Part shown: positions 25,552 through 34,313 of the stretch, one piece after another
Layout of the letters: each line of letters starts with the position of its first letter
Numbering within the stretch: position 1 is the stretch's first letter
NCBI RefSeq assembly: GCF_016786305.1
Contig: NZ_JADWYV010000013.1
From: Pseudofrankia nepalensis
GTDB lineage: Bacteria; Actinomycetota; Actinomycetes; Frankiales; Frankiaceae
Length of the DNA stretch: 64,000 nucleotides
Strand: one strand, 5' to 3'
Notes under the pieces: generated by a model
The model's database searches: none
What the model saw: only the letters and a program-made list of their open reading frames with translations
What the model was told of the DNA's origin: nothing
Translations under genes and position numbers: made by a program

Positions 25552-28539
25552 ATGCGGGAGCGTCTGCTCGGGCAGGTGCGGTCACGGCTGGAAACGTTTG
25601 CGGTCGATTGGAAGGCTGGCCGCGCTGTCTACCTGCTAGGCAAGACGATGCTGACCGGCAACCCGTCGACGCTGAACGAGGCGATCGACCTGCTCCGGCA
25701 GGCTGTGGATGCCACTCCTGTTGATTGCCCCGACCGTGCCGGGCGGTTGTCCAACCTCGGCGCCGCCTTGAGCCTCCGGTATGAGCGCGATGGGAGACCG
25801 GCGGACCTGAATGATGCGATCGGTGCCGTGCAGGCCGCGGTGGATGCCACGCCCGTTGACCAGCCCGTCCGCGCCGTGGACCTGTCTAACCTTGGCAACG
25901 TCCTGCGCGCCCGGTTCGAGCAGGTCGGGAGGCTGGCGGACCTGGAGGCCGCGATTGCGGCGGGACAGGCCGCGGTGGACACCGTTCCCGTTGACCATCC
26001 CGGCCGCGCTGGGATGCTGTCCAACCTCGGCAACGCTCTGAACAGACGGTTCGGGTGGGGCGGCGAGCTGGCGGACCTGGAGGCCGCGATTGCGGCGGGA
26101 CAGGCCGCGGTGGATGCCACGCCCGTTGACCAGCCCGTCCGCGCCGGGCGGTTGTCCAACCTCGGTGACGCCCTGCGCGTCCGGTTCGAACGGCTCGGGG
26201 AGCTGGCGGACCTGGAGGCTGCGATTGCGGCGGGACAGGCCGCGGTGGACGCTACCCCCGTTGGCCACCCTGACCAGGCCGTGTACCTGTCCAACCTCGG
26301 TAACGCCCTGCACCTCCGATTCGAACGGATCGGGGAACTGGCCGACCTGGACGCGGCGATTGTGGCCGGGCAGGCCGCGGTGGACGCCACCCCCGTCGAT
26401 CACCCCGATCGCGCCGCGATGCTGTCCAACCTCGGTGGTGCCCTGCACGTCCGGTTCGAACGGGTCGGGGAGCTGGCGGACTTGGACGCGGCGATTGTGG
26501 CTGGGCAGGCCGCGGTGGACGCCACTCCCGTCGACTACCCGGCCCGCGCCGCGATGCTGGCCAACCTTGGCAGCGCCCTGAGTAGCCGGTTCGAACGGAG
26601 CGAGGAACTGGCCGACCTGGACGCGGCGATTGTGGCCGGGCAGGCCGCGGTGGACGCCACCCCCGTCGATCACCCCGATCGCGCCGCGATGCTGTCCAAC
26701 CTCGGTGGTGCCCTGCACGTCCGGTTCGAACGGGTCGGGGAGCTGGCGGACTTGGACGCGGCGATTGTGGCTGGGCAGGCCGCGGTGGACGCCACTCCCG
26801 TCGACTACCCGGCCCGCGCCGCGATGCTGGCCAACCTTGGCAACGCCCTGGGTAGCCGATTCGATCGCGACGGTGAGCCGGCGGACCTGGACGCCGCGAT
26901 CAGCGACTACCGGGCGGCGGTTGGGATGGGCGGAGTGGCGCCGCGGGTACGGGCAGGTGCGGCGCATGGCTGGGGGCTGGTCGCGGCACGCGGAGGGCGG
27001 TGGCTGGAAGCCGTGGCGGGGTATGCCGCGGCGACCGAGCTGCTGGGGCAGGTCGCGCCGCGCAGCCTGAAGCGCGGCGATCAGGAGCATCTGCTGGCCG
27101 AGCTCGGGAATCTGGGCGCGGACGCGGCGGCCTGCTGCGTGCGGGCGGGGCTGATCGGCCGGGCGGTGGAGTTGTTCGAGCAGGGTCGGGGGGTGCTGCT
27201 GGGTCAGGCGTTGGACACCCGCACCGATGTGACCGCTCTTGCCGAGCAGCATCCCGACCTGGCGGCATCGTTCATCGGCCTGTGTACCGCCTTGGACCAG
27301 GCCGACGACCTGCCCGGGCTGACGCAGTCCCAGGTCGGTGAGGATGCGGCCGCGACCGGCGCGGAACGCCGGGCGGCAGGCGCGGCGTTCGACGATCTGA
27401 TCGCCCGGATTCGCGGGCTGGCCGGGTTCGAGGGGTTTCTCCATCCACCGCCGGTCACGGAACTGTTGGCGACGGCGACGGACGGCCCGGTGGTAGTCGT
27501 GGCGGTCTCGGAGTTCGGTTCGTACGCGCTGCTGCTGACAGGCGGAGGGGTGGAGGCGGTGCCGCTGGCCGGGCTGACGCCGCAGGCAGTGCACGACCAG
27601 GTGATCGCCCTCCTCGGCGCGCTGGACGACACCACCCCGGCGCTGCAGGGGCGGTTAGGTGAGATCGTCGGCTGGTTGTGGGATGTCCTCGCCGGCCCGG
27701 TGCTCGACCGTCTGGACGTCGTCGGCCCGCCACGCGATGGCGGCCGGTGGCCACGGTTGTGGTGGTGCACCTCGGGGCTCCTGTCGTTTCTGCCGGTGCA
27801 CGCCGCCGGCCATCACCACACCCGGTTCGACCCGTCCCCGGCGACCGTCCTGGACAGGGCGATCGCCTCCTATACCCCCACCATCCGAGCTTTGGCCCAC
27901 GCCCGCCGCGCCAGCCCGCTACCGGGCGGCAGCCGTGTCAGCCTCCAGGATGATGGCCGGCTGGTCGCGGTAGCCATGCCCCACACCCCCGACGCCGCCG
28001 ACCTACCCGGTGCCCAGGTCGAAACCGCCAGCCTGCAGGCGCGCTTCTCCGGCCAGGTCGACCTGCTCACCGGCCCGCAGGCAACCAGGCAAGCGGTGCT
28101 CGGCCGGCTACCGACCGCCCGATGGGCGCATTTCGCCTGCCACGGCACCGTCAACCTGGCCGACCCGTCCGCCAGCCAGCTGTTGCTCGCCGACCACCAG
28201 ACCCGGCCGCTGACCGTCCTCGACGTGGCCCGGCTGCGCCTGCGCGACGCGGAACTGGCGTTCCTTTCCGCCTGCGAAACGGCCCGGCCAGGCAGGCGGC
28301 TGACCGACGAGGCAATCCATCTGGCCTCGGCGTTCCAGCTCGCCGGCTACCGGCACGTGATCGCCACACTCTGGCCGATCAGCGACCGGCACGCCGTCGA
28401 CATCGCCAACGACATCTACACCACCCTCGCCACGACCGGGGACGCCGCCGCCGCCGTCCACACCGCCACCCGCCAGCTCCGCGGCCTCTGGGCCCGCCAC
28501 CCCTCGGTCTGGGCATCCCATATCCACGTCGGCATGTGA
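25552..28539 (+). CDS. TPR-repeat CHAT-domain caspase-like protease
   Basis: A 995-aa protein. Residues about 45-450 hold nine tandem 45-aa TPR-like repeats with the pattern ADLDAAIVAGQAAVDATPVD and a LSNLG turn. A helical linker (about 460-680) leads to a C-terminal CHAT protease domain with catalytic His864 in WAHFACHG and Cys908 in AFLSACETA, both present. No signal or membrane span. The TPR array is likely a sensor or partner platform that frees the protease, as in known TPR-CHAT effectors. The ATG directly abuts GGAGG, an odd spacing; the GTG at 25576 is an alternative. It follows MoxR and IS debris and is probably a stand-alone survivor of a larger system. Confidence 0.92.
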   Translation: MRERLLGQVRSRLETFAVDWKAGRAVYLLGKTMLTGNPSTLNEAIDLLRQAVDATPVDCPDRAGRLSNLGAALSLRYERDGRPADLNDAIGAVQAAVDATPVDQPVRAVDLSNLGNVLRARFEQVGRLADLEAAIAAGQAAVDTVPVDHPGRAGMLSNLGNALNRRFGWGGELADLEAAIAAGQAAVDATPVDQPVRAGRLSNLGDALRVRFERLGELADLEAAIAAGQAAVDATPVGHPDQAVYLSNLGNALHLRFERIGELADLDAAIVAGQAAVDATPVDHPDRAAMLSNLGGALHVRFERVGELADLDAAIVAGQAAVDATPVDYPARAAMLANLGSALSSRFERSEELADLDAAIVAGQAAVDATPVDHPDRAAMLSNLGGALHVRFERVGELADLDAAIVAGQAAVDATPVDYPARAAMLANLGNALGSRFDRDGEPADLDAAISDYRAAVGMGGVAPRVRAGAAHGWGLVAARGGRWLEAVAGYAAATELLGQVAPRSLKRGDQEHLLAELGNLGADAAACCVRAGLIGRAVELFEQGRGVLLGQALDTRTDVTALAEQHPDLAASFIGLCTALDQADDLPGLTQSQVGEDAAATGAERRAAGAAFDDLIARIRGLAGFEGFLHPPPVTELLATATDGPVVVVAVSEFGSYALLLTGGGVEAVPLAGLTPQAVHDQVIALLGALDDTTPALQGRLGEIVGWLWDVLAGPVLDRLDVVGPPRDGGRWPRLWWCTSGLLSFLPVHAAGHHHTRFDPSPATVLDRAIASYTPTIRALAHARRASPLPGGSRVSLQDDGRLVAVAMPHTPDAADLPGAQVETASLQARFSGQVDLLTGPQATRQAVLGRLPTARWAHFACHGTVNLADPSASQLLLADHQTRPLTVLDVARLRLRDAELAFLSACETARPGRRLTDEAIHLASAFQLAGYRHVIATLWPISDRHAVDIANDIYTTLATTGDAAAAVHTATRQLRGLWARHPSVWASHIHVGM
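26341..26842 (+). repeat. 232-bp exact duplication inside the CHAT gene
   Basis: Bases 26341-26572 recur without change at 26611-26842, offset by 270 bp, which is exactly two 45-aa repeats. Neighbouring repeats differ at many silent sites, so this copy is recent or kept uniform by gene conversion. Confidence 0.9.
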
Positions 28540-28721
28540 GGAAGGGATTGGTGCGGCTAGGGGCGGGATGAAGGTAGGAGTTCGCAGTCTCACTCGTGGA
28601 CTTGGGGCGGAGATTCCACGTTTACGCGACAACCTCGTCTCCCATGTCAGTTAACCCAATGTGACCGGGGCCGCGTCCCGAGAGATCTTGATCACCATCT
28701 TTCTGAACACCGAAAAATCGG

Positions 28722-29663
28722 CTAGGTCGGTGGGGTGAAGGTGGGTGTGGTGTTGTCGGAGCCGCGGAGGAGGTAGGTGGTGAGCTGGCGGCCTTGCTCA
28801 TGTTCGTCTTGGGGGTCGGTAGGTGGGGGCCAGCGGAGGTGGGTGTAGAGGAGGGCGCGGTGGGTGTCGTAGGCGGCTTCGAGGAGGTCGCCGAAGGCTT
28901 GTGCGCGGGTGGGGATGGCGAGGGTGAGGGTGAGGGTGGCGATGGTGAGGCCGATGGGGATGGCCCAGAGGGTGAGGGGTGCGAAGGCGCAGTAGAGCAG
29001 GGCCCAGAGGGTGGTGGTGGCGGCGGTGTCGAGGGAGGCGCGGGCGGCGAGGAGGTCCTGGCGGAGGGTGTCGGGGAGCAGGGGCCACAGGCGGGGCCAG
29101 CAGATGATGGCGTCGAGGCCGTATTTGTCGTGGGGGCGGCGTTCGGCGGCGCGCAGGATGTTTCCGATCGGGGTGGGCAGGAAGTAGCCCGGGGTGGCGG
29201 CCGGTGGGTGTCGGCGGCGGCGTTGTTCGAGCCGGTTGTAGGTGGCGATCTGCTCGACGCTCGGTGTGGCGGGTGGGGTGGGGAATGCGGCGGCGTAGGC
29301 GGTCTGCCAGGCGGTTTCCTCGGTTGCGGCGCGGGTGGCGTGCCGGGTGGCGAGGCGGTGGCGCAGCGGGTTGGTCCAGGCGGGCCAGTAGCCCTCCAGC
29401 AGTCGCAGCAGCGGGGTCGCGGCCTGGTGGATGAGGATGCCGGAGGCGCCGATGCTGAGGAGTGCGGTGAGGATGACGGCGCCTTGCACGAGGCCGGTCT
29501 GTTTGTTCAGCCAGTCGGTGTGCCTGGTCAGGGTGTGCAGGCCGCCGGCGTGCCAGGTCCAGGCGGCGAGTCCCGCGAGCCAGAAGATGAGCGCGGGAAG
29601 GGAGACCGCGGCGACCCGGTCGGCGAGTTTGTTCCCGACCGCTTCCCAGAACGAGCCCAGCAC
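28722..29663 (-). CDS. Membrane protein of a CHAT-associated cassette
   Basis: Unrecognised 313-aa protein. Likely membrane spans are at about residues 20-37 (SLPALIFWLAGLAAWTW), 58-78 (VQGAVILTALLSIGASGILI) and a hydrophobic pair near 212-255 (ALLYCAFAPLTLWAIPIGL). The central cytoplasmic part has WPRLWPLLPDTLRQDLLAAR, a motif also seen in actinobacterial proteins next to CHAT genes (from memory, moderate certainty). It starts with GTG two nt after the stop of the 144-aa gene upstream, so the two are translated together. The order CHAT remnant, small protein, membrane protein suggests a three-part system in which this is the membrane effector or anchor. Confidence 0.7.
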   Translation of the reverse strand: MLGSFWEAVGNKLADRVAAVSLPALIFWLAGLAAWTWHAGGLHTLTRHTDWLNKQTGLVQGAVILTALLSIGASGILIHQAATPLLRLLEGYWPAWTNPLRHRLATRHATRAATEETAWQTAYAAAFPTPPATPSVEQIATYNRLEQRRRRHPPAATPGYFLPTPIGNILRAAERRPHDKYGLDAIICWPRLWPLLPDTLRQDLLAARASLDTAATTTLWALLYCAFAPLTLWAIPIGLTIATLTLTLAIPTRAQAFGDLLEAAYDTHRALLYTHLRWPPPTDPQDEHEQGRQLTTYLLRGSDNTTPTFTPPT

Positions 29664-29665
29664 GG

Positions 29666-30100
29666 CTAGGACCGGTCCAGCGCGACGTGGTGAGTCGGGC
29701 AGGCGGGCACCGGGGTCGCGACGTCGGGGCGGTACCAGACGTAGTCACCATGCGGGCAGGCGTAACGGTCCGCCCGGATGGCACCGGGATTCCCGATCGG
29801 GTCGGCGCCGCGCGGGGTGCGCTGGTAGCGGGTCTGCTCGTAGGGCGGCCGGAAGTCCGGCGAGTCAGCGAGGACCTCCGTCAGAAACCAGCGGGTGGTG
29901 TCGCGGGTGTCGAGCAGATCCCGCAGTTGGCGGACCTGCCCGGGCATATCGCGCTGGTCGTCCAGCGCGTCGGCGAGTTGACGATCAAGATCGGCCGCGG
30001 CCCGCGGGCCGATCAGATCGGCCAGGTAGGGGCGGATCGCCCGCGCTGCCTCCACCACACCGGCCTCACCGCCAGCTGGGTTCATATCCTCGAGTTGCAT
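29666..30100 (-). CDS. Small protein of a CHAT-associated cassette, zinc-ribbon-like C-terminus
   Basis: Unrecognised 144-aa protein. The N-terminal two thirds are helical (VEAARAIRPYLADLIGPRAA and DLDRQLADALDD). The C-terminus has CPHGDYVWYRPDVATP then CPTHH, a pattern that could bind zinc and resembles a tag or adaptor segment. The ATG at 30100 has AGGGA upstream. It lies between the CHAT remnant and the membrane protein gene, and a 2-nt gap to the latter indicates an operon. It may link the protease to its membrane partner, but this is inference. Confidence 0.7.
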   Translation of the reverse strand: MQLEDMNPAGGEAGVVEAARAIRPYLADLIGPRAAADLDRQLADALDDQRDMPGQVRQLRDLLDTRDTTRWFLTEVLADSPDFRPPYEQTRYQRTPRGADPIGNPGAIRADRYACPHGDYVWYRPDVATPVPACPTHHVALDRS

Positions 30101-30142
30101 TCCGTGTCCCTTGATGGCCGTCGTGTTCGTAAGGCATGGCGG

Positions 30143-30380
30143 TCAGGGCCCGACGTGGATATGAGACGCCCACGTCGAAGGCGCGGCAGCCCAACGGTCG
30201 CGGAGTTCGCGCACGGCCGTGTGGACGGCGGCGGCTGCGTCCCCGGTCGTCGCCAGTGCAGCGTAGATGTCGTCAGCGACGGCGACGGCATGCTGGTCGC
30301 CGATCGGCCACAGGGTAGCGATCACATGGCGGTAGCCCGCAAGCTGGAACGCCGACGCCAGATGTATCGCCTCGTCGACA
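30143..30380 (-). pseudogene. C-terminal fragment of a second CHAT protease
   Basis: The minus strand reads VDEAIHLASAFQLAGYRHVI then ATLWPIGDQHAV and ends ASTWASHIHVG-like, closely matching the last 80 residues of the CHAT protein at 25552. The catalytic His and Cys segments are missing; upstream sequence is unrelated Arg/Pro-rich. It sits just before the two cassette genes, so the original operon was CHAT, 144-aa protein, membrane protein. Confidence 0.85.
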
Positions 30381-30636
30381 AGCCGCAGCCGTTCGTGCGA
30401 CAGCCGGTGGTCTGGATCTCGAGCTGGCTGAGGGGGTGCTCGGATCTCGAAACGGTCCCTGGCTGGTCGGCGAGCCGACCGGGAGTCGGTGAGCGCGGTC
30501 GCTTCGGGGCGGTTTACCCACAGGGCGAGCGGCGGTGCAGTGGCATGGCTCACCTGTGTTCGGCGGGGGGAGAGTCGAGGGACCGTCGGTGGTTCGGTGA
30601 GGGGGCCGCATCGACCACCGCTGGCGGAGGATGACC

Positions 30637-31899
30637 GTGAGGCCGTTCCGTTCGCTGTCTGTCCGCAACTTCCGGCTCTTCGCCTCTGGCCAGGTCCTGT
30701 CGGTCTGCGGGACCTGGATGATGGTCGTCGCGCAGGACTGGCTGGTGCTCGAGCTGACGGACGACTCGGCGAGCGCGCTCGGGGTGGTGACCGCGTTGCA
30801 GTTCACTCCGTCGTTGCTGCTCACCCTGATCGGGGGCCGGCTCGCCGACCGGTACGACAAGCGGCTGCTGCTCACCGTCGCCAACCTCGTCTCGGGCGCG
30901 CTGGCGCTGGCGTTGGCGGCGCTGGTGCTCACCGGTGGCGTGGCGCTGTGGCACATCCAGCTGTTCGCGCTGGCGTTGGGCGTGGTGAACGCGGTCGAGA
31001 TCCCCACCCGCCTGGCCTTCGTCAGCGAGATCGTCGGCCCCGACCTGCTGCCGAACGCCTCGGCGTTGAGCGCGGCCTATTTCAACGTCGCCCGGGTGGC
31101 CGGGCCGGCGCTCGCGGGCGTGCTGATCGCCGCGTTCGACACCGGCCCGGTGATGGTGATCAACGCGGTGAGCTACCTGGCGACCGTGGTGGGGCTGCGC
31201 AGGATGCGGCCCGAGGAGCTGCACCGGGTCGCGCGATCGGCCACCGGCGCCCGGGTCAGGGACGGACTGCGGTATGTCGTTGCCCGCGGGGACCTGGTCC
31301 TGCCCCTGGTGCTGGTCGCCGCCGTCGGCCTGTGCGCGATGAACTTCCAGCTCACGCTGCCGCTGCTGGCCAAGACGGTGTTCCATGCCGACGCGGCGAT
31401 GTTCGGGCTGCTCACCGCCGCCTTCGCCGCCGGGTCGCTGGCCGCGGCACTGGCGACGACGGGGCGGCGCAGTCGACCGGCGGCCGGTCTGGTGAACGGC
31501 TCGGCGTTCGGATTCGGCCTGGTGATGCTGGTGACCGGGTGGGCACCGAACTTCGCCGCGGCCGCGGCAGGGCTGTTCGCCACCGGCTTCGGGGCGATCT
31601 TCTTCTCTCAGGCGGCGAACCACCGCATTCAGCTCGGCAGCGATCCTGCCTTCCGGGGGCGGTTGATGGCCGTCTACTCGACCATCCTGATGGGTACGAC
31701 GCCGCTCGGTTCGCTGCTGGTCGGCCTTCTCGCGGAGCTGGCCGACGCCCGCGCCGGGATGTGGTTCGGCGGTGCGGCCGCGATGGTCGCCGCGGCCGCC
31801 GTCCACGCCGCCGGCCGTCGCACCCGACACCGTGGGGCAGCCGAGGCGCCAGCCCTCTCGGCGGGCTCTCCGGTGGTCCCGAGTGCTCAGGCACCGTAA
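30637..31899 (+). CDS. MFS transporter, enterobactin-exporter-like (MFS_3)
   Basis: Integral membrane exporter of 420 aa with about 12 spans. The start RPFRSLSVRNFRLFASGQVL and SVCGTWMMVVAQDWLVLELT are typical of the MFS_3/EntS group; GGRLADRYDKRLLLT is the cytoplasmic loop between spans 2 and 3. An ATG at 30631 directly abuts GGAGG, so the GTG at 30637, with 6-nt spacing, is the better start. The C-terminus ends in a hydrophilic Pro/Ser/Ala tail. It could export a drug or siderophore; no biosynthesis genes are near. Confidence 0.87.
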   Translation: MRPFRSLSVRNFRLFASGQVLSVCGTWMMVVAQDWLVLELTDDSASALGVVTALQFTPSLLLTLIGGRLADRYDKRLLLTVANLVSGALALALAALVLTGGVALWHIQLFALALGVVNAVEIPTRLAFVSEIVGPDLLPNASALSAAYFNVARVAGPALAGVLIAAFDTGPVMVINAVSYLATVVGLRRMRPEELHRVARSATGARVRDGLRYVVARGDLVLPLVLVAAVGLCAMNFQLTLPLLAKTVFHADAAMFGLLTAAFAAGSLAAALATTGRRSRPAAGLVNGSAFGFGLVMLVTGWAPNFAAAAAGLFATGFGAIFFSQAANHRIQLGSDPAFRGRLMAVYSTILMGTTPLGSLLVGLLAELADARAGMWFGGAAAMVAAAAVHAAGRRTRHRGAAEAPALSAGSPVVPSAQAP

Positions 31900-32057
31900 G
31901 GCACGCTCGAGGTACTGCCAACGGCGCCTCGCAAGGCGACGTGCTGCCGGCGAGGCGGCGTCAGGTCGGGACTTCCTCATCTCGTATGCGGAGCGCGTGA
32001 CCAGGCGATCGTCGCCTGGCTGTTTGTCTAGCGCCTCCAGCGGAGGGACTCTCCAAG

Positions 32058-32351
32058 AGCGATGACTGCTCCGAATCCGATGAGGTCCCCTGCGTCGTCG
32101 GCACCGTCTGTGGCAGTGCCCAGGCCGTGGGCTATGCCCTCAACGGCCAATGGGCCCAAGCCGCCCTCCCCGGCGCCGGCATGCTCCCTGGCGCAGCCGT
32201 CGTCGCCAGCGGCGCCAAAGCCCTCAAGACCTTCAAACCTGAAGGTCGGATAGAGCGTCGGACTCACGTCCGACCAGCCGAGTCCGACCGCCGTTCGGCG
32301 GCAGGCGGAACACCGGACGTCGTCCGCGCGCTCGGAGCGCCGAGCCCATGA
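32058..32351 (+). pseudogene. Fragment resembling the hydrophobic pre-toxin region of a polymorphic toxin
   Basis: One frame reads PCVVGTVCGSAQAVGYALNG, then QWAQAALPGAGMLPGAAVVA and SGAKALKTFKPEG. This hydrophobic helix followed by a Gly/Pro turn and GAKALK resembles the segment that precedes the toxin tip in RHS and related secreted proteins. There is no start codon with a ribosome site and no toxin domain I recognise after it. Similarity is judged by eye. Confidence 0.4.
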
Positions 32352-32380
32352 CGACGGAAACGTGACACAGTATAGTCGAC

Positions 32381-32392
32381 ATCGACGTCGAT
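32381..32392. promoter_or_regulatory. ATCGACGTCGAT perfect palindrome upstream of enoyl-CoA hydratase
   Basis: A 12-bp perfect palindrome in an AT-rich stretch (TATAGT before, TGATATAT after), ending 24 nt before the GTG start. The position suits a repressor site overlapping the promoter. Confidence 0.5.
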
Positions 32393-32416
32393 ACTGATAT
32401 ATGCGAAGGGTACGTC

Positions 32417-33226
32417 GTGGCGGAGCGTGTTCTGGTCGAGATCCAGGACGGTGTCGCGGATGTCCGCCTGAACCGGCCGGAGAAGCTGAACGCGCTTGAC
32501 GGGCCGATGTATCAGGCCCTCGTCGACGCCTGCGCGGCGATCGGCGAGCAGCCCGCGGTAAGGGCCGTGGTCCTTTCCGGCGCGGGCCGAGGGTTCTGTG
32601 CCGGGTTGGACATGGCGGCGTTCCAGACCATGGCGGGCGACCGCGCGGCCAGCTCGGCGCTGGCAGAGAGGGTTCTCGCGGCTGGTAAGGGCATGAACAT
32701 CGGCCAGCTCGCGGTCTCGGCCTGGTCGCGGCTCCCGGTGCCGGTCATCGCGGCGATTCACGGGCCGTGTCTCGGCGGTGGCCTTCAGCTCGCCCTCGGC
32801 GCCGACGTGCGGATCGTCGCGCCCGATGCCTCGATGGCCGTCCTGGAGATCCGCTGGGGACTGGTCCCGGACATGGGCGGAAGTCTCGCCCTCGCCCAGT
32901 TGGTCAGACCCGACGTCGCGATGGAGCTCGCCTGGACAGGGCGTGTCGTCGGCGGTGTGGAGGCCGTAGAACTCGGGCTGGCGACGAGGTCGGCGCCCGA
33001 TCCGCTTTCCGCCGCCCGTGAGCTCGCCACGCAGATCGCGAGCATGAGCCCCGATGCCATACGCGCGGTGAAACGACTCCTGAGCGGCACCGCCCACCGC
33101 ACACCGACCGAACAGATGGCGCTCGAACGACAGGAGAGCGGCGCGCTGGTCGGCACCCCTAATCAGGTCGAGGCGGTCACCGCCGCCTTCGAGAAACGGG
33201 CGCCGATCTTCCGCGCCTCGTCGTAG
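32417..33226 (+). CDS. Enoyl-CoA hydratase/isomerase family protein
   Basis: Crotonase-fold protein of 269 aa. Oxyanion-hole segments are GFCAGLDMAAF and HGPCLGGGLQLALGADVRI; EIRWGLVPDMGGSLALAQLV follows, with Asp rather than Glu at the second acid position, so hydratase activity is uncertain. The GTG is preceded by GAAGGG 7 nt away. It stands alone behind an IS-like scar, with a palindromic operator upstream and a convergent gene downstream separated by a long hairpin. Confidence 0.88.
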   Translation: MAERVLVEIQDGVADVRLNRPEKLNALDGPMYQALVDACAAIGEQPAVRAVVLSGAGRGFCAGLDMAAFQTMAGDRAASSALAERVLAAGKGMNIGQLAVSAWSRLPVPVIAAIHGPCLGGGLQLALGADVRIVAPDASMAVLEIRWGLVPDMGGSLALAQLVRPDVAMELAWTGRVVGGVEAVELGLATRSAPDPLSAARELATQIASMSPDAIRAVKRLLSGTAHRTPTEQMALERQESGALVGTPNQVEAVTAAFEKRAPIFRASS

Positions 33227-33400
33227 GCGCACCGCGGCCGGTGGCGCACGCCAGGAACACCGGGGGCCGGTTTCCTCGGCGACGCGCGGCGGAGGAACAC
33301 CGGGCGCCGTCCAGGAGGCGGGACCGCGGACCGGCGACCAGACGCCCTGGCTGGCCGCCAGTGCCGGCCCCGCCAAGGTTCGCCCCGTATCGACGCCGGA

Positions 33401-33479
33401 CATGATCGCCGTTTCTGCCCTCCGGGGGTCGTGAACAGGGCCTCATCACGACCCCGTCGGGGCACAATCGGCGATCATG
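33401..33479. terminator. Long interrupted inverted repeat between convergent genes
   Basis: The outer arms CATGATCGCCG (33401-33411) and CGGCGATCATG (33469-33479) are perfect; inner arms GGGGTCGTGA (33425-33434) and TCACGACCCC (33446-33455) are also perfect. The whole forms an imperfect 34-bp stem. It separates the ends of the enoyl-CoA hydratase and the minus-strand SnoaL gene and can stop both, or may be a small palindromic repeat family. Confidence 0.6.
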
Positions 33480-33509
33480 CGGAGCGGGCGGACATTGGCG
33501 GTCGCGGCA

Positions 33510-33974
33510 CTAACGAATGCCGCTGGCGTCGAAGATCCAGGAGAAGTCGCCGCCAGCAAGACCCTCGCGCCACGCCGCGGGCGCCTGGGCCATCAGCGCC
33601 TGCATGTCCCAGTAGTCCTTCCAGAGGGTGATCACGCCGTCGTGCACGACCTGTACCGACAGGCAAGGCAGCACAATCTCCTCGCCCGAGGCGAAGCGCC
33701 AGATCTCGTGATGCTCCGTCATCACCGTGTCGCCTTCGACGGCTCTCCTGAGATGATCATTCTCAAAGGCGGCGAGGCTGTCGAGGACGGACTTCGCGCG
33801 AGCGACGATTCCTTTCGCCCCCTTGGCCGCCAGGGTGGGCCCCGCGGGCACGTCCCAGTACAGGGAGTCGTCGCCGAAGAAGACGTGGAGGCGCTCCCAG
33901 TCGCGGGCGAAGAGCGTTTCCCAGAACGCCGCCACGAGCACCTCGGGGCTCGCCTCGGACGGGGTGTCGGGCAT
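33510..33974 (-). CDS. SnoaL-like / limonene-epoxide-hydrolase-like protein (paralog A)
   Basis: A 154-aa NTF2-fold protein with the limonene-1,2-epoxide hydrolase pattern: WETLFARDWERLHVFFGDDS, YWDVPAGPTLAAKG and VMTEHHEIWRFASGEEIVLP, then LWKDYWD. The Asp and Arg positions fit an epoxide-hydrolase or isomerase site, but activity is unproven. AAGGAG is followed by the ATG with the spacer CTGACC. It is a close paralog of the gene at 34314; between them lies an alcohol dehydrogenase scrap. Confidence 0.8.
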   Translation of the reverse strand: MPDTPSEASPEVLVAAFWETLFARDWERLHVFFGDDSLYWDVPAGPTLAAKGAKGIVARAKSVLDSLAAFENDHLRRAVEGDTVMTEHHEIWRFASGEEIVLPCLSVQVVHDGVITLWKDYWDMQALMAQAPAAWREGLAGGDFSWIFDASGIR

Positions 33975-34043
33975 GGTCAGCTCCTTGTACGGTGCGACGG
34001 TGCGGAAGTGGCCGCGGACGTCGTGGTGGGTCGGGCGCCCGCG

Positions 34044-34220
34044 TCACAGCGTCACGACGGTGCGGCCCTTGGTCCGGCGGTTCTCCACGGCGTCGAGCCA
34101 GTCGGGGACGTCGGCGAGCGTGCTGCTTTGACCGATGACCGGCCGTACGACTCCGCGTCGCGTCAGCCGCAGGATCTCGTTCCAGACGTTGATAGCTGTG
34201 CTCGTTCTTCCCGGTTCCAT
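34044..34220 (-). pseudogene. C-terminal scrap of a zinc-type alcohol dehydrogenase / quinone oxidoreductase
   Basis: The minus strand reads INVWNEILRLTRRGVVRPVI, then GQSSTLADVPDWLDAVENRR and ends TKGRTVVTL-stop. This is the usual end of MDR family enzymes (helix, then PVI, then a GKVVV-like strand). No Rossmann domain or start remains upstream, so a deletion removed most of the gene between the two SnoaL paralogs. Confidence 0.65.
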
Positions 34221-34313
34221 GCGGCGGGGTCTCCCGTGCCGGCCAGGTCGCGCCCAAGCGGCTGCTGACGGTTCGGGCGGCGAGGGATCACAGCGCTGAC
34301 GCGCCTGGTTGCG

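Noticed and set aside
25636..27594. 652-codon frame antisense to the TPR repeats
   Set aside because: Its repeats only mirror the 45-aa repeat of the CHAT gene; no ribosome site or domain.
30550..31980. 476-codon frame antisense to the MFS gene
   Set aside because: His/Gln/Arg-rich shadow with no family features; the plus strand encodes clear membrane spans.
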